A stretch of 64,000 nucleotides of DNA from positions 620,001-684,000 of the forward strand of contig JBCBNV010000001.1 in the NCBI GenBank assembly GCA_039821605.1, in the 5' to 3' direction. The notes below the pieces were generated by a model. It did no database searches, was not told the origin of the DNA, and saw only the letters and a list, made by a program, of their open reading frames with translations. Origin of the DNA: CALBPI01 sp039821605 (GTDB lineage Bacteria; Pseudomonadota; Gammaproteobacteria; Steroidobacterales; Woeseiaceae). Within the stretch, counting starts at the first letter, position 1. The number at the start of each line of letters is the position of its first letter. Both the position numbers and the translations under genes were made by a program. This document shows positions 46,345 through 53,735 of this stretch, piece after piece.

Positions 46345-48124
46345 GCAGGCCGTCGCGGCCCCCACGGCCGCTCATGATTCGAACGTCGGCACCGTGTACC
46401 GGCGCGTGCTCGGATACTCCGCGCGCTACTGGCCGATGTTTCTCATCGCGGCTTTCGGCATGGTCGTTACGGCCATGGTCGAGGCGGGCCTCGCGCTCAT
46501 GATGAAGCCGCTCACGGACGAGGCGCTCGTGGGCGAGTCGGGCGGCGTGGCCCTGTGGATGGCGGCGGCTTTCGTGGGCATCTTCTTTGCGCGCGGGCTG
46601 GCCGGGTTCATGTCTGAGTACGCGCTGGGCTGGATCGGTCGCAATGTCATCACGGAGCTGCGCAGCGACGTGTTCCGGAAATACCTGCGGCTGCCGTCGC
46701 AGTTCTTCGATGAGCGCTCGTCAGGGCCCTTGCTGTCGTTGATGACCTACAACATCGAGATGATTGCAGAGTCGGCAACCAACGTCGTCACCATCGTCAT
46801 TCGCGACACGCTCAAGCTGTTTTCGCTCATCGGCGTCATGCTCTACACGAGCCTCAAACTGTCGGCGTTCGTGGCCATCGTGCTGCCGCTCATCGCCTGG
46901 CTTGTGCGCATCCTGGGCCGCACGTTCCGGCGCTACTCGTCGCGCATCCAGAATTCGATTGGCGATGTCACGCAGGTCACTGAGGAAGTGGTGCAGGGGC
47001 ACCGCGTGGTCAAGATCTTCGGCGGCCAGGACTACGAGCGCGATCGATTCGATCGCACCAACACGTCCAACCGTGCGCTCAACATGAAGCTTGTGTTCGC
47101 GAAGGCGGCCGGCGTTGCCGTCACGCAGATCCTGTTCGCCTTCGGCGTCGCCGGCGTTGTCTGGATGGCCAGCCGCGAATCGGCGGCAGGCAACCTGAGC
47201 CCGGGTACATTCGTGGCGTTCATCTCCGCGCTTATCCTGTTGCTGCCGCCCATCCGCAAGCTCACGAACATCAATGCCGCGATCCAGCGCGGCATCGCGG
47301 CCGCGCAGAGCGTGTTCGACATCCTCGATCGTCCCGATGAGCGCGACACGGGCACGACGGCCGTCGAGCGTGCACGCGGTGATATCGCATTCGAGAACGT
47401 CTCGTTTTCCTATGGCCGCGACCAGGAAAACATGCCGGTGCTTCGCGGTGTATCCGTGAGCGTGGCGCCCGGTGAGACGCTTGCCATCGTCGGGCGGAGT
47501 GGTAGTGGCAAGTCGACGCTCGTAAGCCTCTTGCCGCGGTTTTACGACGACCACGAAGGCCGCATCCTGCTTGATGGCGTACCCATCGATGACTACCGAA
47601 TCGATGCACTGCGCGACCAGATCAGCCTTGTGAGCCAGGACGTCGTGCTCTTCAACGACACCATTGCGCGCAATCTTGCCTACGGCGCCTTGGGTGATGT
47701 CACGGAGGCCGAGATCATTGCTGCGGCCGAGGCGGCGCACGTCATGGAGTTTGCCAACGAGTTGCCCGCGGGGCTCGAGACGATCGTTGGCGATCGCGGC
47801 GTGCTGTTGTCGGGTGGCCAGCGTCAGCGTATTGCGATAGCCCGCGCGCTGCTCAAGAACGCGCCCGTACTCATTCTCGACGAGGCGACCTCGGCGCTCG
47901 ACACGGAGTCGGAACGCCGCATCCAGGCGGCGCTTGAGGCGCTCATGCGGGAACGCACCACGCTCGTCATTGCGCACCGCCTGTCCACGGTGGAGCGCGC
48001 GGACCGCATCATCGTGCTCGACGAGGGTCGGATCATCGAGCAGGGCAACCACGAGAGCCTGCTGGCGGCGGGCGGTCATTACGCGTCGCTGTACCGCATG
48101 CAGTTCTCCGACAATGACGGCTGA
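46337..48124 (+). CDS. msbA: Lipid A export ABC transporter MsbA
   Basis: MsbA flips lipid A-core across the inner membrane. The 595-residue half-transporter has six membrane helices in the first 320 residues and an ATPase domain. Walker A is IVGRSGSGKSTLVSLLPRFY, the signature LLSGGQRQRIAIARALL, Walker B VLILDEATSALD and the switch VIAHRLSTV. MsbA-type features include SQDVVLFNDTIARNLAYG. The ATG at 46337 (MTEQAVAAP) lies in the exbD 3' end. lpxK overlaps it by 11 bases. Confidence 0.95.
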   Translation: MTEQAVAAPTAAHDSNVGTVYRRVLGYSARYWPMFLIAAFGMVVTAMVEAGLALMMKPLTDEALVGESGGVALWMAAAFVGIFFARGLAGFMSEYALGWIGRNVITELRSDVFRKYLRLPSQFFDERSSGPLLSLMTYNIEMIAESATNVVTIVIRDTLKLFSLIGVMLYTSLKLSAFVAIVLPLIAWLVRILGRTFRRYSSRIQNSIGDVTQVTEEVVQGHRVVKIFGGQDYERDRFDRTNTSNRALNMKLVFAKAAGVAVTQILFAFGVAGVVWMASRESAAGNLSPGTFVAFISALILLLPPIRKLTNINAAIQRGIAAAQSVFDILDRPDERDTGTTAVERARGDIAFENVSFSYGRDQENMPVLRGVSVSVAPGETLAIVGRSGSGKSTLVSLLPRFYDDHEGRILLDGVPIDDYRIDALRDQISLVSQDVVLFNDTIARNLAYGALGDVTEAEIIAAAEAAHVMEFANELPAGLETIVGDRGVLLSGGQRQRIAIARALLKNAPVLILDEATSALDTESERRIQAALEALMRERTTLVIAHRLSTVERADRIIVLDEGRIIEQGNHESLLAAGGHYASLYRMQFSDNDG

Positions 48125-49127
48125 GCATGAGGGCTGGTTGCAGCGGGTCTGGTACGACAGGGCCCCAGGTGGCTTCCTGCTCTGGCCACTCGAGTGGCTG
48201 TTTCGTGGGCTGGCCGCGCTGCGCCGCGCCGCATTTCGTGCGGGTCTCGCCGACACGCGTTGGGTTTCGGCGCCTGTGATCGTTGTCGGCAACATCAGCG
48301 TGGGCGGCAGCGGTAAGACGCCGCTCGTTGGCTGGCTCGGGCGCGCGGCGCGCGAGGCAGGCTGGCGTCCGGCCATTGTGTCGCGCGGTTACGGCGGCAC
48401 CGAGCCTCGTGAACCGCTGGTGGTAGGCGAGGGGACTTCCGCAGCGGTATCCGGTGACGAGCCACTGATGCTCGCGCGCGACACGGGGCTGCCCGTGTTC
48501 GTCTCGCGCGACCGCTATGCGGCGGCCGCGCAGGCCGTGGCCGGCGGTGCCGACCTCGTCATTGCCGATGACGGGCTGCAGCACTACGGGCTGGGGCGCG
48601 ACGCCGAGGTCATCGTTGTGGACGCGACGCGCGGGCACGGCAACGGACACTGCCTGCCCGCGGGACCTTTGCGAGAACCCGTCTCGCGCCTGGCGCGCGC
48701 CGACATCGTCGTGCACTCGAACGGCACGCAAGGGACGTCATACCGGCTGGAGATCACCGAAGCCGTCAACCTCGAGACCGGCGAACGCCGTTCACTCGAG
48801 TCGTTTTCGGGTGCTGCCGCGCATGTGGTTGCGGGCATCGGTCACCCGGCGCGGTTTCATGCGGCGCTCGAAGGCTTCGGAATCGATGTGCAGCCCATCG
48901 CCGTGCCCGACCACGGTCGACTTGAGGCGTCGGCCCTGTCGCCTGACGACGCGTTGCCCGTCTTGATGACGGCCAAGGACGCCGTGAAGTACGCCACGAC
49001 GTCGGCGCGGCACTGGATGGTGCCTGCGCGTGTCGTTATGAACGATGACACGGCGACGGCCTTGAAGGGCGTGCTCGAGCTCGCGCGTACGCGCTGTAAC
49101 CAACGACAGGGCGGGTCCCATGACTGA
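48114..49127 (+). CDS. lpxK: Tetraacyldisaccharide 4'-kinase
   Basis: LpxK phosphorylates the 4' position of the lipid A disaccharide at the inner membrane. The 337-residue protein has PVIVVGNISVGGSGKTPLVGWL (modified P-loop), VSRGYGG, DEPLMLARDTGLPVFVSRDR, ADDGLQHYGL and LPAGPLREP, all family motifs. The ATG at 48114 (MTAEHEGW) is chosen, and the upstream frame lies in msbA. kdsB overlaps by eight bases. The small Trm112-like gene often present between lpxK and kdsB is absent. Confidence 0.96.
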   Translation: MTAEHEGWLQRVWYDRAPGGFLLWPLEWLFRGLAALRRAAFRAGLADTRWVSAPVIVVGNISVGGSGKTPLVGWLGRAAREAGWRPAIVSRGYGGTEPREPLVVGEGTSAAVSGDEPLMLARDTGLPVFVSRDRYAAAAQAVAGGADLVIADDGLQHYGLGRDAEVIVVDATRGHGNGHCLPAGPLREPVSRLARADIVVHSNGTQGTSYRLEITEAVNLETGERRSLESFSGAAAHVVAGIGHPARFHAALEGFGIDVQPIAVPDHGRLEASALSPDDALPVLMTAKDAVKYATTSARHWMVPARVVMNDDTATALKGVLELARTRCNQRQGGSHD

Positions 49128-49857
49128 TGCCTGGCACATTGTCATTCCGGCGCGCCTGGCCTCCACGCGACTGCCCGACAAGGTGCTCGCGGATCTCGCG
49201 GGCAAACCCGTGCTGCAGCATGTGTGGGAGCGGGCGATAGAAGCCGGCGCCGACTCGGTGCGGATCGCCACGGACAGCGCCCGTATTGGCGAGGCTTGTG
49301 CGGCCTTCGGCGCGCAGGTTGCCATGACGCGCGACGATCATCCGTCGGGCAGTGACCGGATTGCAGAAGTCGCTGCGGCGGCAGGTTGGCAGCGCGAACG
49401 CATCGTCAATGTGCAGGGTGATGAGCCGTTTATTCCCGTGCGTGCGATTCAACAGGTGGCACAGATGCTGGCCGAAGACACGGCCGCCGATATCGCCACG
49501 CTGAGTGTCCCGATTGAAGATGTTGCGCAATTCGAAGACCCGAATTGCGTCAAGGTGGTCGTGGACGGGCGTGGCGATGCGCTGTTGTTCAGTCGCGCGC
49601 CGATCCCGTATCCACGGCACGCCGCGGGCGTCGTGGCGCAGCGGCACATCGGCATCTACGGCTATCGCGCGGACAGTCTCGCGCGCATGGTTTCGGCGCC
49701 GCCCTGTGCGCTCGAGCAGACGGAGCGGCTCGAGCAGTTGCGCGCGCTCTGGCTCGGGATGAGGATTCGTGTGGCGCAGGCGGTCGAGGCGCCGCCGCCC
49801 GGCATTGATACCGAAGCGGATCTGACCGCAGCGCGCGAGCGCGCTACAAACGACTAG
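49120..49857 (+). CDS. kdsB: CMP-KDO synthetase
   Basis: KdsB activates KDO with CTP for transfer to lipid A. It thus uses the products of pyrG and of the KDO pathway begun by kdsA at the other end of the window. The 245-residue protein shows VIPARLASTRLPDKVLADLAGKP, NVQGDEPFIP, RAPIPYPR and HIGIYGYRADSL. The start is ATG in an ATGACTGA overlap with lpxK. It converges with gpx, with two bases between the stops. Confidence 0.96.
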   Translation: MTDAWHIVIPARLASTRLPDKVLADLAGKPVLQHVWERAIEAGADSVRIATDSARIGEACAAFGAQVAMTRDDHPSGSDRIAEVAAAAGWQRERIVNVQGDEPFIPVRAIQQVAQMLAEDTAADIATLSVPIEDVAQFEDPNCVKVVVDGRGDALLFSRAPIPYPRHAAGVVAQRHIGIYGYRADSLARMVSAPPCALEQTERLEQLRALWLGMRIRVAQAVEAPPPGIDTEADLTAARERATND

Positions 49858-49858
49858 A

Positions 49859-50428
49859 TCAGCTTGCGTCGGCGTCGAGCGCCTTCTCGATGGCGCCCAC
49901 GATGCTGTCGTCGTAAGGCTGTGTGCGGGCGCTGAAGGTGGTGATGAGTTTGCCGTCGCGTCCGATCAGGTACTTGTGAAAGTTCCAGCCCGGTTCTGTG
50001 CCGGCCTCGTCAGCCAGCGCTTTGTAGAACGGGTGTGCGTCGTCGCCCTTGACCACGATCTTCTCGAACATCGGGAACTTTACGCCGTAGGTGAGCCGGC
50101 AGAACTCCTGGATCTCTGCCTCGGTTCCGGGCTCCTGGCCCATGAAGTCGTTGGACGGGAAGCCCAGCACGACGAATCCACGCTCGCCATATTCCTGGTA
50201 GAGCTTTTCGAGCCCGTCGTACTGCGGCGTGTTGCCGCACTTGGAAGCCGTGTTGACGACAAGGATCACCTTGTCGTCGTAAGCGTCACAGAGCTGCTCC
50301 GTGTCGTCTGATGCCAGGCGCTTGAAGTCTTGGTCGAGCAGGGCGCCGTCGTCACAGTCTGCCTTTGCGTTGCTCGTGACGAGCGCGAGGCCCGCGGTGA
50401 GCGTCAGGACAATCGTTGCGAGTCGCAT
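49859..50428 (-). CDS. Periplasmic glutathione peroxidase-family protein
   Basis: This is a thiol peroxidase of the GPx family with a Sec signal (LATIVLTLTAGLALVTSNAKA), about 189 residues. Peroxidatic Cys64 is in VNTASKCGNTPQYDGLE, Gln98 in GQEPG, the Trp in GWNFHKYL, and a likely resolving Cys110 in EFCRLTYGVKFPMF. The usual FPCNQF is changed to FPSNDF. The two-cysteine layout suggests a thioredoxin-type reductant rather than glutathione. AAGGAG lies nine bases before the ATG at 50428. It follows coq7 by two bases on the same strand. Confidence 0.88.
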   Translation of the reverse strand: MRLATIVLTLTAGLALVTSNAKADCDDGALLDQDFKRLASDDTEQLCDAYDDKVILVVNTASKCGNTPQYDGLEKLYQEYGERGFVVLGFPSNDFMGQEPGTEAEIQEFCRLTYGVKFPMFEKIVVKGDDAHPFYKALADEAGTEPGWNFHKYLIGRDGKLITTFSARTQPYDDSIVGAIEKALDADAS

Positions 50429-50430
50429 AA

Positions 50431-50970
50431 TCAAATTCTCCTTGAGGCCATGACGCCGGCGGCGCTGCCCGTTTCGACGACGCGTGTCCAGGCGCGGGCA
50501 ATCATGCCGTCATGTTCGTAGATGCGCGCTGCCGCGTCATCACGGTGATCGATTTCGTCCTGGCGAAAGGCCTGGAGCTGGTCGCGGAGTGGGTGCCAGT
50601 GGCGGTTGCCCTCAAGCATCTCTATTTGCGCCAGGTAGTGGTCGTCTACGAAGGTCTCGACGGCGCGGATGGTCGAAAACACGGCGCGGCGGCCGAACAG
50701 GGCCGGCAGAGCGCCCAGCAACCAGCCGGCCAGCTTCCACAGGCTCGTGAGCCTCGTGTGCCAGCGTTTGGGCATCCAGCGCTCGAAGAACGCCAGGTGC
50801 TGCTTTTCGGTTTCGAGGTGTTCCTCGGCGAAGGCGCGCACTTCGGGATCGCGGCTCGCGGCGAGGATCCCTTTGTAGATCCAGACGGCGCCGGTTTCGC
50901 CAGCGTGATCCGAGCGCAACTCGCGCGCGAGGCTGACTGGCAGGTTCAGTTTGTCGAAGGCGGGGACCAT
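50431..50970 (-). CDS. coq7: Demethoxyubiquinone hydroxylase (Coq7 family)
   Basis: Coq7 is a di-iron monooxygenase that adds the last hydroxyl to the ubiquinone ring. The 179-residue protein has the two ferritin-like metal motifs: LRSDHAGETGAVWIYKG with HLETEKQHLAFFERW, then VETFVDDHYLAQIE with QDEIDHRDDA. The start is the ATG at 50970, preceded by GGAAGGG. An in-frame codon at 51015 would add 15 unlike residues. The promoter must lie in the AT-rich segment 51010-51110. The peroxidase gene downstream may share the transcript. Confidence 0.93.
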   Translation of the reverse strand: MVPAFDKLNLPVSLARELRSDHAGETGAVWIYKGILAASRDPEVRAFAEEHLETEKQHLAFFERWMPKRWHTRLTSLWKLAGWLLGALPALFGRRAVFSTIRAVETFVDDHYLAQIEMLEGNRHWHPLRDQLQAFRQDEIDHRDDAAARIYEHDGMIARAWTRVVETGSAAGVMASRRI

Positions 50971-51027
50971 GCAGACGCCCTTCCATTCGCTACATCGGAG
51001 CGCCACCATACGCAACTTTGGATTATT

Positions 51028-51094
51028 TGTCTAAGTTAAAGTGAATAAAAACCTAGACAGAATGGTAGTTGTCGATATGATTCAACCTATCGAC
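51028..51094. promoter_or_regulatory. AT-rich segment with two inverted repeats upstream of coq7
   Basis: In a window that is otherwise GC-rich, bases about 51010-51110 are strikingly AT-rich. TGTCTA at 51028-51033 faces TAGACA at 51054-51059, and GTCGATA at 51071-51077 faces TATCGAC at 51088-51094. On the minus strand TTGACT followed by CATATC 17 bases later could be a promoter for coq7. Operators for a regulator are possible. Nothing identifies the regulator. Confidence 0.5.
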
Positions 51095-51106
51095 TTAGTC
51101 AAGAAA

Positions 51107-51283
51107 TCAACGAGCGGGCAGCGGGACGGCACCCGCGATTTTGGCGCGCTGGTCCTGGGATTCTCGACGTTTGCAGACCTCCTGAATCGCGATGATGCGC
51201 GCCGCGGCGGGGGTGATGTCGTCGCGCTCGAGTTCCTGAGCACGCCGCCGAATCCAGGCGATATCGATTTCGGTCATACGCAT
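51107..51283 (-). CDS. Small hypothetical protein, 58 residues
   Basis: This short frame encodes MTEIDIAWIRRRAQELERDD, then ITPAAARIIAIQEVCKRR and a basic tail. The residues suggest two amphipathic helices and no membrane segment. Codon third positions are strongly G/C, as in neighbouring genes, which favours it over an overlapping plus-strand frame at 51041-51319. I recognise no family. It reads towards coq7 and is divergent from the DUF1835 gene. Confidence 0.45.
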   Translation of the reverse strand: MRMTEIDIAWIRRRAQELERDDITPAAARIIAIQEVCKRRESQDQRAKIAGAVPLPAR

Positions 51284-51404
51284 TGCGAGAGCATACACCT
51301 GCGACGCCGACGCTGGTAATGTAGACAGCGCCTGCTCGGCGGAAAAAACCGAACACAAACAACGTGATGCTCGATTCAATCGACGCATCGTTTGGGGGAG
51401 CAAC

Positions 51405-52364
51405 GTGCCACTGCATCTCGTCAATGGTGATTCGGCGCGCGGCGCGGTCACTGCGGCCACGCGATCGGCCGAAGTCATCGCCTGTCGCGACGTGCTTTCG
51501 GTCGGTCCATTGCGCGTCGACATGCCGCCCGCGCGCTTCGCCGCACTGCGCAACGACTTCTGGCAGACCGTGTTTGGGGATAAGCCGCTGCCGCATAGCA
51601 CGCGTCTGGCCCAGGTGCTCGATCGCTGCCGCCAAGCGGCGAAGCACGATGGGCTCATCATCTGGGTGGGCGCCGCTGCCAGCGATCAATGCATGCTGGC
51701 CTGGGTCCTCGATGCGCTGTGTGGCGAGCGCGACCAGGGCAAGGTGCTGCTCGTCGATCTTGCGGCCGGTGGCAGCGGCGTACGCGGTCCGGCGGAGTTC
51801 ACGCCTGAGGCCCTGGCCGCCTGCGCGGCGCCCGAGGCCGTGCGTGAACACGACTGGCAGGCCTACGCGGAGGCCTGGCGCGCATTGACGTCGGAGACGC
51901 CCGAGTCGTGGCCTGCCTTGGCTGGCAAGCGTCGCACGCCTGCGGCATTGGCCGCCGCGCTGCGCATCATGGTGCGCCGTTTTCCCGATCGAGAGCGCGG
52001 TCTGTCGCGACTCGACGAGAAGTTGCTGACGGCGCTGGTGGGCGGTCCCGCGAACCCTATCGACGTCTTGCGCTTTGCGATGCGCACTGGCGACGCCGAC
52101 TGGCGCGACATCGACTACGACACGGTGGGTGACAAATACCTGAGCTGGCGCTTGACGCGCATGGCCGATTCGCGGCTGCCGTCGCCACTGGTTGCGTCCG
52201 AAGACGACGCGCTGTCACTGACAGACGCAGGCCGTGATGTCCTCGCGGGACGCGCCAGTGCGGTCACGCTCAACGGCCTCGATGATGACGTTGGCGGCGT
52301 GTCGCTGCGCAATGGTGGTCCGGTCTGGTTGCGCGACGCAGACCGCGTGCTGATTAATCCATAG
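51405..52364 (+). CDS. DUF1835 domain protein
   Basis: The 319-residue protein starts at a GTG with a strong GGGGGAG ribosome-binding site. LHLVNGDSARGAV followed by VIACRDVLSVGPLRVD is the DUF1835 signature; the rest (DEKLLTALVGG, DKYLSWRLTRM, LSLTDAGRDVLAG) resembles the winged-helix-like C-terminus of these proteins. No biochemical function is established. It stands alone, divergent from a small gene and not coupled to the next. Confidence 0.75.
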   Translation: MPLHLVNGDSARGAVTAATRSAEVIACRDVLSVGPLRVDMPPARFAALRNDFWQTVFGDKPLPHSTRLAQVLDRCRQAAKHDGLIIWVGAAASDQCMLAWVLDALCGERDQGKVLLVDLAAGGSGVRGPAEFTPEALAACAAPEAVREHDWQAYAEAWRALTSETPESWPALAGKRRTPAALAAALRIMVRRFPDRERGLSRLDEKLLTALVGGPANPIDVLRFAMRTGDADWRDIDYDTVGDKYLSWRLTRMADSRLPSPLVASEDDALSLTDAGRDVLAGRASAVTLNGLDDDVGGVSLRNGGPVWLRDADRVLINP

Positions 52365-52430
52365 GCGGTGCGAATGAGTGAAGGTTGCGGAAACCCAGGT
52401 CTCATCGAATGAGATGACCATTCTGCAGTT

Positions 52431-53042
52431 ATGAACCGACGTGTTCTGGTGGCGCTGGCGTTGATCGTGGTCGTAACGCTCTTGGTTTACCGGCCAAGCG
52501 CGAATGACCTCAGTCACGACCAAGAGACTGAAAGCACAGCTTCGTTTGGCGCAGATTCCAAGTCCGCTGCGAATCAAGCGGCTCCCGTTTCCATCACCGA
52601 AACCGGCATGCGTGATGCCGCGCAAGCGAGCACAACGGTCGCGCCTTCTGATCACGTAGCGGCTTCGGCTCTGCCGCACGATGGCATCGCGCACGAGCTG
52701 CCGCCCTCACGCCGGGGGCTCGGTGTCCTGTTCCGAACTGATACAGAGGCTTTCCATGTCGCCTTTGATCGTTTGATGGGTGTGGAATCACCGGATTCCG
52801 ATATCGGATTGGCAACTACCGCTACAGTTTCTGAGCGAGTTGAGGGCTTGGCCTCAGATGCCACCACGTTGGTGGAATGCGGCGGCAGGGCCTGCATCAT
52901 AGACGTCTGGCTGACAGACCAAACCATCCTCGATTACCTCGAGCAGCTGCGACAGGCATGGGTGCCCATCGGCTCCATGGATGAAGCCGGCAGGAGCGTG
53001 GAATTGCGAGACGACGGCAGTTACCGCATATACACGTACTAG
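52431..53042 (+). CDS. Orphan membrane-anchored hypothetical protein
   Basis: The 203-residue protein has an N-terminal hydrophobic anchor (VLVALALIVVVTLLVYRP, about residues 4-21) and no lipobox. A long Ser/Thr/Ala-rich linker follows, and a C-terminal domain has FRTDTEAFHVAFDRLMG, a Cys pair in ECGGRACIIDVWL and DGSYRIYTY. I recognise no family. Its codons are clearly less GC-biased than those of its neighbours, suggesting recent arrival or fast change. It is probably exposed to the periplasm, where the Cys pair could form a disulfide. Confidence 0.7.
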   Translation: MNRRVLVALALIVVVTLLVYRPSANDLSHDQETESTASFGADSKSAANQAAPVSITETGMRDAAQASTTVAPSDHVAASALPHDGIAHELPPSRRGLGVLFRTDTEAFHVAFDRLMGVESPDSDIGLATTATVSERVEGLASDATTLVECGGRACIIDVWLTDQTILDYLEQLRQAWVPIGSMDEAGRSVELRDDGSYRIYTY

Positions 53043-53110
53043 ACTGCTGCGCTACTCGGGTGACTCTGTCACTACCATAGGGCAGCGCGGGTAAACACGT
53101 CGCAGCGAAT

Positions 53111-53133
53111 GCCGCTCTGACTGATATAGCGGC
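53111..53133 (+). repeat. Inverted repeat after the orphan gene
   Basis: GCCGCT and AGCGGC face each other across 11 bases, with partly matching flanks, in the 159-base gap before the phosphatase gene. A smaller GTGAC-TCT-GTCAC repeat lies about 45 bases upstream. Either may end the orphan gene's transcript. No T tract is present. Confidence 0.35.
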
Positions 53134-53201
53134 TGTCGCATTGAGCCGGGCGACTCGCGTAAGCTTTGCGATTGCGCGGTCGGCCCAGGGAGCCTTGCAT
53201 C

Positions 53202-53732
53202 GTGTTTGGCAGGAAGCAAAAAGACGTCGCCGATGTCGCCGTGCTGTTTGTGTGCATGGGCAACATCTGCCGGTCACCGACCGCCGAAGCCGTGTTTCGT
53301 TCGCAAGTCGAGGCCGCGGGACTCAGCGCGCGTATTCGCATCGACTCTGCCGGGACACACGCCTACCACGTGGGCAAGTCACCGGATCAGCGCGCGCAGG
53401 AAACGGCGACGGGGCGGGGCATTGCCATGGACGGGCAGCGCGCGCGACGCGTTCGCGTCGAGGACTTCGCCGAGTTCGACTACATCGTCGCCATGGACGC
53501 CGACAATCTGTCCATTCTCGAAGATCTCGAGCCTGAGGCGGCGCGCGCGACGCTGTCACTCATGCTTGACCATCACCCCGAGCCGCCGTTCGCCGAGGTG
53601 CCCGATCCCTACTACGGTGGCAGTCGTGGCTTCGAGCAGGTGTTCGACCTGGTGGACGCCGCCGCGGCGGGGCTGCTGGATCAGATCAACGCGCGGCTCG
53701 AGGCTGCGCGCGAATCCGAATCTGACACCTGA
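53202..53732 (+). CDS. Low-molecular-weight protein-tyrosine phosphatase
   Basis: This cytosolic phosphatase or arsenate reductase-type protein is about 176 residues. The P-loop VCMGNICRSPTAEAV has the CX5R active site, DSAGTHAYHVGKSPD follows, and the general-acid Asp is in DPYYGG. These favour LMW-PTP over ArsC. The start is a GTG at 53202 or a nearby codon; the true N-terminus is uncertain by about 12 residues. It converges on rne, three bases between stops. No exopolysaccharide kinase is nearby to suggest a substrate. Confidence 0.88.
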   Translation: MFGRKQKDVADVAVLFVCMGNICRSPTAEAVFRSQVEAAGLSARIRIDSAGTHAYHVGKSPDQRAQETATGRGIAMDGQRARRVRVEDFAEFDYIVAMDADNLSILEDLEPEAARATLSLMLDHHPEPPFAEVPDPYYGGSRGFEQVFDLVDAAAAGLLDQINARLEAARESESDT

Positions 53733-53735
53733 CGA

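Noticed and set aside
46721..48376. 551-codon minus-strand frame antisense to msbA
   Set aside because: No recognisable domain and typical shadow composition; msbA on the plus strand has all ABC motifs.
51041..51319. Plus-strand 92-codon frame (MNKNLDRM...) starting in the AT-rich segment
   Set aside because: It runs from AT-rich noncoding sequence into the complement of the 58-residue frame and shows no domain; the minus-strand frame has the better codon pattern.
49859..53732. Genomic island or prophage remnant between kdsB and rne
   Set aside because: There is no integrase, tRNA target, direct repeats or phage gene; only one gene shows deviant composition, so an island is not supported.
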